Assembly (NCBI RefSeq): GCF_902459535.1
Contig: NZ_LR699554.1
Span: forward strand, 1,364,001 to 1,428,000
Length of the DNA stretch: 64,000 nucleotides
Direction: 5' to 3'
DNA from: Paraburkholderia dioscoreae
GTDB lineage: Bacteria > Pseudomonadota > Gammaproteobacteria > Burkholderiales > Burkholderiaceae
The notes beneath the pieces were generated by a model that saw nothing but the letters and a program-made list of their open reading frames with translations, did not search any database and had not been told where the DNA came from. The position numbers and the translations under genes were made by a program. Shown here piece by piece: positions 44,648 through 52,635 of the stretch (position 1 is its first letter; every line of letters begins with the position of its first letter).

Positions 44648-46021
44648 TTACCGGGGAATCGAGTGAGCCGCATCGCGCCCAATCGTGTAGTACGTCCAAC
44701 CGCTATCGCGCATCACGTTGGGGTCATACAGGTTGCGTCCGTCGAATATGACCGCGTCACTGAGTGCCTCTTTTACCTGGCCGAAATCGGGGCTGCGAAA
44801 TTCCTTCCACTCGGTCAGAATCACCAGCGCATCCGCGTTCCGAAGCGCAACGTCACGCTCTTTTGCAAACGTCACATACTCAAAGTCGTCGGGGCCGAGA
44901 TCATCCGCCAGAAGCCGCCGTGCTTCGTCAAGCGCAACGGGGTCGTACACGCTGACCGACGCTTTACTGCTAATCAACGCAGCAATCAGTTGCCGGCTAG
45001 TTGCCGCCCGCATATCGTCGGTGTTCGGTTTGAAAGCAAGGCCCCAGATGGCAAAGTGTTTGCCTTCGAGCGCGTTACTGAAATGCCGCTTGATCTTGTC
45101 GAGCAGCACCGTTTTTTGCAGGGAGTTCACATACTCGACTGAAGCCAGAACATTCAGCTCCGCGCCGTATTCGTTAGCGGTATGCATCAATGCCTGCACG
45201 TCTTTTGGAAAACAGGAACCGCCGTAGCCGCAGCCGGCATACAGAAAACTGTAGCCGATGCGCGGATCAGAACCAATCCCGCGCCGCACATGTTCGATAT
45301 CAGCCCCAACGCGATCCGCCAAATTGGCGAGCTCATTGATGAAGGAGATTCGTGTGGCAAGCATTGCATTGGCCGCGTATTTGGTGAACTCGGCCGATCG
45401 CACGTCCATACACAGGGTGCGCTGATGATTGCGGTTAAACGGTGCGTAAAGCTGTTCCATCAGGCTCTTCGCACGTAGTCCCGGAACATCGGAGTCGTAT
45501 CCCAACACAATACGATCTGGACGCATGAAATCCTCGACAGCAGCGCCTTCCTTAAGAAATTCGGGGTTCGAGACCACAGCGAATTCCGCATCATGGCCGC
45601 GCAGCGCCAGTTCTTCAGCGATAGCCTCGCGCACTTTGTCGGCGGTACCCACGGGTACGGTCGATTTATCTACAACTACCTTGAAAGAGTGCATGTACTT
45701 GCCGATGCTGCGCGCGGCAGCGAGCACGTACTTCAAGTCTGCGGAGCCGTCCTCGTCAGGGGGCGTTCCCACTGCGATGAACTGAATTTCGCCGTGTGCT
45801 ACGCCCTTCGCGACATCGGTGGAGAACGTCAGTCGGCCTGCGTCGCGATTGCGCGCGATTACGTCCGCTAGACCAGGTTCGTAAATTGGCACACCACCAT
45901 TGTTAAGCTCATCAATCTTCGTTGCATCGACATCAAGACACAGCACATCGTTACCCAATTCCGCGAGGCAAGCTCCGGTGACAAGACCGACATAACCGGT
46001 TCCGACGATAGTGACTTTCAT
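44648..46021 (-). CDS. ugd: UDP-glucose 6-dehydrogenase
   Basis: A 457-residue enzyme. The NAD-binding motif is VGTGYVGLVTGACLAELG at the start. It has SNPEFLKEGAAVEDF, the catalytic Cys in GYGGSCFPKD near 260, and the C-terminal UDP-binding domain with IWGLAFKPNTDDMR. It oxidises UDP-glucose from GalU to UDP-glucuronate, predicting an acidic polysaccharide. The ATG at 46021 gives the family N-terminus. It is equivalent to bceC in cepacian loci and is transcribed away from gmm. Confidence 0.95.
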   Translation of the reverse strand: MKVTIVGTGYVGLVTGACLAELGNDVLCLDVDATKIDELNNGGVPIYEPGLADVIARNRDAGRLTFSTDVAKGVAHGEIQFIAVGTPPDEDGSADLKYVLAAARSIGKYMHSFKVVVDKSTVPVGTADKVREAIAEELALRGHDAEFAVVSNPEFLKEGAAVEDFMRPDRIVLGYDSDVPGLRAKSLMEQLYAPFNRNHQRTLCMDVRSAEFTKYAANAMLATRISFINELANLADRVGADIEHVRRGIGSDPRIGYSFLYAGCGYGGSCFPKDVQALMHTANEYGAELNVLASVEYVNSLQKTVLLDKIKRHFSNALEGKHFAIWGLAFKPNTDDMRAATSRQLIAALISSKASVSVYDPVALDEARRLLADDLGPDDFEYVTFAKERDVALRNADALVILTEWKEFRSPDFGQVKEALSDAVIFDGRNLYDPNVMRDSGWTYYTIGRDAAHSIPR

Positions 46022-46356
46022 GGATTCTCGCGCGCGTTGAAGGTAGAAATATCTGTGGGCCGTCATGCAAACGCCCGCTTGATCGACTGGTCCGAAGGCG
46101 TAAGGGTCCGACGAGCTTGCATCTTTACTCGGCAGACACGTTTTTGGGAATTTATGGCGTTAGCCGACAAGGTAATTTCTTTTTCTGTCAAGATTTGATC
46201 GGCATGATGGGTTTGACGGAAGCGCGGAAATAGAAATGCAGAAGGCGGCGGATAAGGTCCCGCAATTGTCGGATTGGGCTCAATCATCCAACGTATGCTT
46301 CCCGGCAGAAGGCATCGACACACCATTCTTTATCGATTAATTTCTGCTGAATTTCT
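46022..46356. promoter_or_regulatory. Divergent promoter region between ugd and gmm
   Basis: This 335-base stretch has no plausible gene. AT-rich patches near 46140-46200 and 46325-46356 are likely promoter zones for the two divergent genes. I could not assign specific -10/-35 elements or a clear operator. Confidence 0.4.
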
Positions 46357-46839
46357 ATGCTTCCAACTGATATGTTCTTGAATGTCGTCGATGCGACGCC
46401 GCTGGTTGCCATCGATCTTGTCATTGAGAACGACGAAGGCAGTTATCTTCTCGGGCGCCGCGTCAACAGACCCGCGCAAGGCTTCTGGTTTGTGCCCGGC
46501 GGGCGCATTCGCAAGAACGAACATCTTGACGACGCATTTCGCCGGATTGCGAGGGAAGAACTGGGTCTCACCGATCTTAAACGTGCCGACGCCGATCTCC
46601 TTGGCATCTACGAACATCTATACGAAGACAATTTTAGTGGACGGTCGGGTATCTCGACTCATTATGTGGTGCTCGGGTACAAGCTGCGCGGCGCGATTGA
46701 ACTCGAACGCCTTCCTGATCTGCAGCACGCGGCGTACCGATGGGCCACAAAAGAAGAGATCACGGCAGACGCGGAAGTTCATCTGAACACCCAGGCCTAT
46801 TTCAGTGATCGCGAGAACCACCAAGCAAGGAATGGTTGA
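46357..46839 (+). CDS. gmm: GDP-mannose mannosyl hydrolase (Nudix family)
   Basis: A 160-residue Nudix protein. Its Nudix box, GGRIRKNEHLDDAFRRIARE, has Ile where the usual RE motif has Glu, the known variation in GDP-mannose hydrolases that makes them cut the glycosidic bond and not the pyrophosphate. It hydrolyses GDP-mannose to GDP and mannose and may balance GDP-mannose against GDP-fucose. The family is usual in colanic-acid-type loci (wcaH). Its stop codon overlaps the ATG of the next small gene. Confidence 0.9.
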   Translation: MLPTDMFLNVVDATPLVAIDLVIENDEGSYLLGRRVNRPAQGFWFVPGGRIRKNEHLDDAFRRIAREELGLTDLKRADADLLGIYEHLYEDNFSGRSGISTHYVVLGYKLRGAIELERLPDLQHAAYRWATKEEITADAEVHLNTQAYFSDRENHQARNG

Positions 46840-47114
46840 TGACGGGGAATGAAATCATCCAGAAGTCGGCTGCGCTACGCGGTCAGGGAAAATATCAGGA
46901 AGCGATTGATCTCATCGAGACGAATCTTCCGGACATAGAGATGCATATCCAACTCGATGCTCGCTTTGAAGCGTTTCGGGCCGCAGTGGAAGGCGGCAAT
47001 GCCAAGATGGCGCACGAGTATGCAGCAACTATTGCAGCCGACGAGCCGGGTCAACCGTGCACGCTGAGCGTGACGCTAATCAATGACGAATTAACGTGGT
47101 CCGCTGAAAAATAG
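46839..47114 (+). CDS. Small helical hypothetical protein coupled to gmm
   Basis: A 91-residue protein starting at the ATG that overlaps the gmm stop (TGATG). The sequence has TPR-like helix pairs (IIQKSAALRGQGKYQEAIDLIE; FEAFRAAVEGGNAKMAHEYA). There is no signal peptide or catalytic motif. The overlap indicates translation coupled to gmm, so a role in the same pathway is plausible. I do not recognise a named family. Confidence 0.7.
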   Translation: MTGNEIIQKSAALRGQGKYQEAIDLIETNLPDIEMHIQLDARFEAFRAAVEGGNAKMAHEYAATIAADEPGQPCTLSVTLINDELTWSAEK

Positions 47115-47116
47115 TG

Positions 47117-47158
47117 CATTCCGCCAACATGTTAGTCCATTCCGTCATGGGCATTCCG
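47117..47158. repeat. Triple CATTCCG repeat, right copy of the flanking motif
   Basis: CATTCCG occurs at 47117-47123, 47138-47144 and 47152-47158. The spacing resembles the multiple transposase-binding repeats at ends of IS21-type elements. The stretch also contains CGCCAACATGTT (47122-47133), identical to 23566-23577. No IS21 transposase gene remains nearby. Confidence 0.4.
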
Positions 47159-47331
47159 CTGTGCGGTAATCTGGATATAATGGACCGCATTTAAAATAGA
47201 TTTTGGTCAGCGCCGTGAAGATTCCGCAGAAGGCGCCGCGTCACGCATTTCAATTTTCCTTCGTGGCTCAAGACGGATTCGTCGCATTAAGACGGGCAGG
47301 ACAAGCCAGGGCGATATGCGAGAATAGTCTA

Positions 47332-47560
47332 TTAAACAAACGGGCAAAATTGCTGGGCGGTAGACAGCCGGCTGTTGCCGGAACATTGTGGCTGTCCTTT
47401 CTTGATCATGTGCATTAATTCGATGCCATTCAGATGGCATGCGCACAGTTGAAATCCTTGAATCCGAGCGTCGCTCGGGTTCGGCGTTTGATGGCCCGAT
47501 GGTCTTGCTCCACGATGTTCTTCAAATACTTGATCTGACGAACGTTGATGTCTTGGTCGA
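47332..47560 (-). mobile_element. IS6-family transposase, C-terminal remnant
   Basis: Reading leftwards from about 47560 the translation gives INVRQIKYLKNIVEQDHRAIK and RRTRATLGFKDFNCA, the conserved C-terminal part of IS6-family DDE transposases with the catalytic Glu in EQDHR. A frameshift follows, after which HLNGIELMHMIKKGQPQCSG completes the usual C-terminus. The N-terminal two thirds are missing. It is inactive and marks the right edge of the polysaccharide locus. Confidence 0.7.
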
Positions 47561-47831
47561 GATTCCAATATCACCGGTTTCGAGAATCGGCAAATCGGCA
47601 CGTTCAGGATCTGACTATGAGAATTACCGCCCTGTCGGCAGGGCGGCAGGACGCATATGAACGGAGCGGGCGCGTGCCTGCTCAATCATCATTTACGAAT
47701 GATTGTCGAACGCCGACTGTTGTAGGCGAAAGTGGCAGAAATTGACCAGATAATTGCGACGATGGACAAAGGGTGCTGAAAGAGCAATTCCCCTGAGACG
47801 ACGAACCGCTCCTACCCGGGCACGCTAAACC
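47561..47831. other. Intergenic stretch at the right edge of the accessory region
   Basis: No supported gene. Short frames are incidental to the IS6 remnant. Coding density and GC content return to the chromosomal norm at about 47.8 kb. Confidence 0.35.
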
Positions 47832-48926
47832 TCAATACCGCGTGCTCGCCTTCGCCGCAATCGCTGCGGCAGCAGCGCGCGTTTCGACATGCAGTTTGCC
47901 GAACACATGTTCGAGGTGCTTGTTGACCGTGCGTGGCGCCATTCCAAGAATGTCGCCGATATCCCGGTTCGTCTTGCCGCGCGACAGCCACAGCAGCACT
48001 TCCGCTTCGCGTGCGGTCAGGCTGAATTGCGCGGCGAGCGCGCTGGTGTGAGTGGCATCGTCGAACTCTTCCAGCAGGATCACCCATTCGCCGCGCGTCG
48101 CCGGTCCCAATACGCGTACAACGCGGCGCACGCCGTCGGCGGCGGTCTCGAAGGCGGCTTGCAGGTCGCAACCGGCTTCGATCCAGCGCACGAACCATTG
48201 CTCCAGCACCATCGGCAGACGCAGGCCAGCTTCGCTCAGCGGGTGATGCAATAGCGCGGCTTCGTCAACACGTCGAGGTGTGAACGAAGTCGAAGCCAGA
48301 CAGCCGCCGTCTTCATTTGCCTGTTCATTTGCCGCTTGATTTCCCGCTTCATTTGCCTCATCCATCAGCCCACGCCCCGACCCATACCACGCCAGCCGTT
48401 GCCGCGCCAGGTCGCTCTGCCACCTGATCTCACCGCTCGCGGCCGCAATCAGCGCCGCGCGCATACCGATCTCCAGCACCCTGTCCGCCTGACGCTGCTG
48501 ACGCGAGCGCTGCACGTGCGCGGCAATCCGCGCGCTGACCTCGCTTGGCTTGACGGGTTTGGTGACGTAATCAATGCCGCCCACGCGGAAGCCCTGCACC
48601 ACATGCTCGCTATCGGTCAGTGCGGTCATGAAGATCACGGGTAGATGCCGGTTGCGCGGATCGGCCTTGATCCGCCGGCACGTCTCGAAGCCGTCGAGGC
48701 CGGGCATCAGCGCGTCGAGCAGAACGGCGTCAGGCGTGATGCGCGCGAGGCGTTGCAGCGCGGACTGGCCATCGAGCGCCACCAGTACCGCGTAACCGGC
48801 CGCCTGCAGCGTATCGGAAAGCAGCGCGAGATTGTCGGGCGTGTCGTCGACGATCAGCACGACCGGTTTGCCATCGGGCAAGTCCGGTTGCGTGTCGGGC
48901 GGCAAAAGCAAAGTTTCGTCATGCAT
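47832..48926 (-). CDS. Response regulator with receiver and LuxR-type DNA-binding domain
   Basis: A 364-residue regulator. The receiver (about 20-140) has acidic residues at 27-28, phospho-acceptor D71 in LLDALMPG, Thr in FMTALT and Lys in VTKPVK. A long middle region (about 145-290) has no recognised domain and contains an Asn/Glu/Ala-rich stretch. The LuxR/NarL helix-turn-helix (about 298-360) has LTAREAEVLLWLSRGKTNRDI. The ATG at 48926 overlaps the kinase stop by eight bases (ATGCATGA), so kinase and regulator are coupled. The 7-2-7 inverted repeat in the promoter region is a likely target. Confidence 0.9.
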   Translation of the reverse strand: MHDETLLLPPDTQPDLPDGKPVVLIVDDTPDNLALLSDTLQAAGYAVLVALDGQSALQRLARITPDAVLLDALMPGLDGFETCRRIKADPRNRHLPVIFMTALTDSEHVVQGFRVGGIDYVTKPVKPSEVSARIAAHVQRSRQQRQADRVLEIGMRAALIAAASGEIRWQSDLARQRLAWYGSGRGLMDEANEAGNQAANEQANEDGGCLASTSFTPRRVDEAALLHHPLSEAGLRLPMVLEQWFVRWIEAGCDLQAAFETAADGVRRVVRVLGPATRGEWVILLEEFDDATHTSALAAQFSLTAREAEVLLWLSRGKTNRDIGDILGMAPRTVNKHLEHVFGKLHVETRAAAAAIAAKASTRY

Positions 48927-51900
48927 CGGGATGGACCTGCTGGGTAGGCGCGAGCAGATGCGCGAGTTCAGTCAACCGGAAGCGGCGCGCAAGCGCGCGC
49001 AATGGTTCGAGCACGGCGGCGAGTTCCGGTGCGCCATGCTCGGCGGAGTCGAGTTGTTCGATAAAGCCCTGCACGTAACCCATTTCCAGTTGCGCATGCA
49101 GCTTTTCGCGCAACGAGGCGGGCAGGCTCGCCGTCACGTCGACACGTGCAACGGCGGAGGCGGCCGCTACCGCTTCGGTCGGCTCGACGATCCAGTGCAG
49201 TTGCAGCAGCGCGGCCAGTTTGTCGAGCAGCAGCGGAATGTAGAGCGGCTTGGCGAGGTAGTCGTCGCAACCGGCTGCGGCGCCTTTGTCGCGATCGTCC
49301 GCGAATGCGTTGGCGGACAGGATCAGAACCGGCGCCGACGACAGATGATTGTCGCGAATCAGCCGGCTCGCCTCGAAGCCGTCCATGTCCGGCATCGACA
49401 CGTCCATCACGATCAGATCCGCCGACGCGGTCCCGAGCCATTGCAGCGCCTCCGGTCCGCTGGCGGCTTCCACCACGTTGAAGCCCAGCGGCGCCAGCGT
49501 CTGCACGACGATGCGGCGTTGCTCGGCGAGATCGTCCACCACGAGCACGGTGCGGCGCGGCCCGTCGTAACCCTTCACGTTGAGCGGGCCGCTCGCGAGC
49601 AACTGCGGCGCGCGCACTTCAGGCGCGAACAGTTTGACGATAAAGCGCGTGCCTTTGCCCACTTCGCTTTGCACTTCCAGGTTGCCGCCCATCAGTTCCG
49701 TGAGCAGGCGGCAGATGGTCAGTCCCAGCCCCGCGCCATGATCGTGTTCGCGCGCCGCCGCGCCGCGCTCGAATGGCAGGAATAGCCGCTCCAGTTCGCT
49801 GGCCGGCATGCCGGGCCCGGTATCGGCGATTTCAAAGGTAATGGCTTCCCACGCATAGCTCGCGCGCACCTTCACCGAACCGTGCGAGGTGAAGCGGATC
49901 GCGTTGCCGATCAGGTTGATGAGAATCTGCCGCACGCGTTTTTCGTCGATGCGCACCACGTCCGCCATGCGGCCGCTCGTCTGGAATTCGAACTGCAGTC
50001 CTTTGTCGGTGGCCTGCGGTTCGAGCATGGCAGCGAGTTGCGCGACGAAGTCCGGCAGCGAAATCTCCGTCACGTTCAACTGCAGCTTGCCGGCCTCGAT
50101 CCGTGCGACGTCGAGCAGGCCGTCCACCAGCGCCAGCAGATGCTCGCCGCTGCGATAGATGGTCGCCACGGCGTTGCGCCGCGCCGGCGGCAGTTCGTCG
50201 GTGCCTTGCAGCAGTAGTTGTGCGTAACCGAGAATGCTGTTGAGCGGCGTGCGCAGTTCGTGACTCAGGCCCGTCACATAGCGGCTCTTGGCACGATTGG
50301 CGGACTCGGCTGCGGCGCTCGCGCGCTGAAGCGCGGCGTCGGTCTTGCGGTGCGCCTCGATCTCCTGCATCAGCAATTCGGCTTGCCGCTGCGATTCTTC
50401 CTGGGTGACCTTGCGGTTTTCGTTGGCGAGCACGAGCCACCAGGCGGCAATACATCCGACCAGCGCCAGCGCAAAAAACGCCTTCAGATAGCCCTGCAGC
50501 AGCACGTCGTGAACGGTCGTGTCGAGATTGGGCAGGGTGCGTACGCTCTGATACCACTGCACCGCCAGCACCCCGCCGAGCAACGTCACCACGGCGATCA
50601 GCAAGCCGGCGTACTGTGCGAGCCGCAAACCCGCCGGCCCAAGCGTGAGCCTGGGAAAGAGTGTGCGCATCGACTTGCCGAATTGCGCGGGCAGTCGCGC
50701 GTGCGGCTTGCAGGAGTCGTTGCAGCGCGAATCGAGCGAGCAGCACAGCGAACAGATCGAACCGGCGTAAGCCGGGCAGTGCGCCATGTCCTCGCGTTCG
50801 AAGGTGTTTTCGCAGATCACGCAGCGCAGTATCGCGCCTTCTTCGAGGTCGCGGCCGTCGCGCGCCAGATAGAAGCGTCCGCGTGTGGCGATGGCCAGCA
50901 GCGGTGCGCAGATGAACGCCACCAGCAACGCAATGAACGACGACAGCGCCTCGGCCGTGGTGCCGAACACACCCGCATGCGAGAGCGCGGCAATCACGGA
51001 GGCGATCAGCATCGCGCCCACGCCGACCGGATTGACGTCGTACAGATGCGCGCGTTTGAACTCGACATGGCGCGGGCTATACCCGAGCGGCTTGTTGATG
51101 ACGAGGTCGCCCACCACCGCGCCAATCCAGGCAATCGCCACGTTCGCATACAGCGCAAGCACCTTGCTGATGGCTTCGAACACGCCCATCTCGACGAGCA
51201 GCAGTGCAATCAGCACGTTGAACACGAGCCACACCACGCGCCCCGGATGGCTATGCGTGAGCCGCGCAAAGAAATTCGACCACGCGAGCGAGCCGGCATA
51301 CGCGTTGGTCACGTTGATCTTCAGTTGCGACACGATGACGAACAGCGTCATCGCAGCAAGCGCGCCTTCAGGCGAATGGAACACGTAGTGATACGCGACC
51401 AGATACATCTGCGTGGGCTCGACGGCCTTGACCGGATCGATCTCGTGCTGGATGGCGAGGAAGGCGAGAAACGCGCCGCCCAGCATTTTCATCGCGCCCG
51501 GCACGATCCAGCCAGGGCCGGCCGCGATCAGCGCGGCCCACCAGCGAAACCGGTTGGCGCGCGTGCGCGGCGGCAGAAAGCGCAGATAGTCGACCTGCTC
51601 GCCAATCTGCACGATCAGCGAAAACACCACGGTGCAGCCCGCGCCGAAAGCGACGAGGTTGAATTCGTGGCCGTTGCCTGAAACGCCACTAAACGTCACC
51701 CATTCCGCGAGCACGTGCGGTTCACGCCACAACACCACGACGTACGGCACGACCAGCAGCACGAGCCACAATGGCTGGGTCCAGCCCTGAAGGCGATTGA
51801 TGAAGGTAATGCCGAAGGTCACGACCGGAATGATCACGAGCGCGCTGATCACGTAGGCCACGGAAAGCGGCACCTTCAGATACAGCTCCAGCGCGAGCGA

Positions 51901-52443
51901 CATGATGGCCGCTTCCAGCGCGAAGAAAACGAAGGTGAAGACCGCATAGATCAGCGAAGTGAGCGTCGAGCCCAGGTAGCCGAAACCCGCGCCGCGCGTG
52001 AGCAGGTCCATGTCGACGCCGTTGCGTGCGGCGTAGTAGCTGATCGGGATGCCCGTCAGAAAGATCAGCAGGGAGACGGCGAGGATGGCGCAGATCGCGT
52101 TGGTAAAGCCGTAGTTCACGACCAGCGCGCCGCCAATCGCTTCGAGTACCAGAAACGACACCGCGCCGATCGCCGTATTGGCGACGCGGAATTCCGACCA
52201 GCGCCGGAACGCGCGCGGCGTGAAACGCAGCGCGTAGTCCTCGAGCGTCTCGTCGCCGACCCACGCGTTGTAGTCGCGGCGGATCTTGACGATGCGCTGC
52301 GTGCCGCCGGCCGGCGGGCGCGATGCCCCACCTTGGGTGGCGGGACCGGCGGGCAGAGGGGTCTGTGGTTGCGTTTGGTGCATCGAGGCCTTTCGTCGGC
52401 GGGTTGCGTGACTAGCGGTGCGGCCATGCAAATTGCATTCCAT
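48919..52443 (-). CDS. Hybrid histidine kinase with an N-terminal NCS1-type permease domain and Cys-rich insert
   Basis: A 1174-residue fusion. Residues about 65-530 form a full purine/cytosine-permease-like (NCS1) transporter with about twelve helices. Residues 541-578 hold eight Cys (CVIC, C, CSLCC, C, C), suggesting zinc or Fe-S binding. Two more helices (about 608-630 and 652-674) and a coiled coil precede the kinase: H728 in LSHELRTP, N847, ATPase motifs DTGPGMP and GLGLTI. A receiver with D1014 follows (VMDVSMPD). I chose the ATG at 52443 because AAGGAGG lies nine bases upstream; an ATG at 52383 is the alternative. It is divergent from an amide ABC operon, so it probably senses an amide or urea-like compound by binding or transport. 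Confidence 0.88.
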   Translation of the reverse strand: MECNLHGRTASHATRRRKASMHQTQPQTPLPAGPATQGGASRPPAGGTQRIVKIRRDYNAWVGDETLEDYALRFTPRAFRRWSEFRVANTAIGAVSFLVLEAIGGALVVNYGFTNAICAILAVSLLIFLTGIPISYYAARNGVDMDLLTRGAGFGYLGSTLTSLIYAVFTFVFFALEAAIMSLALELYLKVPLSVAYVISALVIIPVVTFGITFINRLQGWTQPLWLVLLVVPYVVVLWREPHVLAEWVTFSGVSGNGHEFNLVAFGAGCTVVFSLIVQIGEQVDYLRFLPPRTRANRFRWWAALIAAGPGWIVPGAMKMLGGAFLAFLAIQHEIDPVKAVEPTQMYLVAYHYVFHSPEGALAAMTLFVIVSQLKINVTNAYAGSLAWSNFFARLTHSHPGRVVWLVFNVLIALLLVEMGVFEAISKVLALYANVAIAWIGAVVGDLVINKPLGYSPRHVEFKRAHLYDVNPVGVGAMLIASVIAALSHAGVFGTTAEALSSFIALLVAFICAPLLAIATRGRFYLARDGRDLEEGAILRCVICENTFEREDMAHCPAYAGSICSLCCSLDSRCNDSCKPHARLPAQFGKSMRTLFPRLTLGPAGLRLAQYAGLLIAVVTLLGGVLAVQWYQSVRTLPNLDTTVHDVLLQGYLKAFFALALVGCIAAWWLVLANENRKVTQEESQRQAELLMQEIEAHRKTDAALQRASAAAESANRAKSRYVTGLSHELRTPLNSILGYAQLLLQGTDELPPARRNAVATIYRSGEHLLALVDGLLDVARIEAGKLQLNVTEISLPDFVAQLAAMLEPQATDKGLQFEFQTSGRMADVVRIDEKRVRQILINLIGNAIRFTSHGSVKVRASYAWEAITFEIADTGPGMPASELERLFLPFERGAAAREHDHGAGLGLTICRLLTELMGGNLEVQSEVGKGTRFIVKLFAPEVRAPQLLASGPLNVKGYDGPRRTVLVVDDLAEQRRIVVQTLAPLGFNVVEAASGPEALQWLGTASADLIVMDVSMPDMDGFEASRLIRDNHLSSAPVLILSANAFADDRDKGAAAGCDDYLAKPLYIPLLLDKLAALLQLHWIVEPTEAVAAASAVARVDVTASLPASLREKLHAQLEMGYVQGFIEQLDSAEHGAPELAAVLEPLRALARRFRLTELAHLLAPTQQVHPDA

Positions 52444-52522
52444 TCGCGCTTGCCTCCTTACCCGCATGCCAGTGCGGCTACTACGCCGACGCGATTATAG
52501 GGAGCGGATTTTTGTCGCGCCC

Positions 52523-52538
52523 TACGTCAACTGACGTA
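52523..52538. promoter_or_regulatory. Perfect 7-2-7 inverted repeat, likely LuxR/NarL-type operator
   Basis: TACGTCA-AC-TGACGTA is a perfect dyad of two 7-base arms with a 2-base spacer, the geometry used by NarL/FixJ-type regulators. It lies in the divergent region 80 bases before the kinase start and 98 bases before the FmdD start. The adjacent LuxR-type response regulator is the obvious candidate ligand. Function is inferred. Confidence 0.6.
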
Positions 52539-52635
52539 TTGGGCCGCGCAAATTGGCTACCTACCTTTCGTGGCGTCGACACCGCCATCCGGTTCCCAGC
52601 GCGGGTCGCCCGACCACGACTACAAGGAGAATTCG

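Noticed and set aside
50218..51681. Long rightward open frame of 487 codons
   Set aside because: It lies wholly opposite the permease-kinase gene, has the His/Arg/Gln-rich composition of an antisense shadow in high-GC DNA, and shows no domain.
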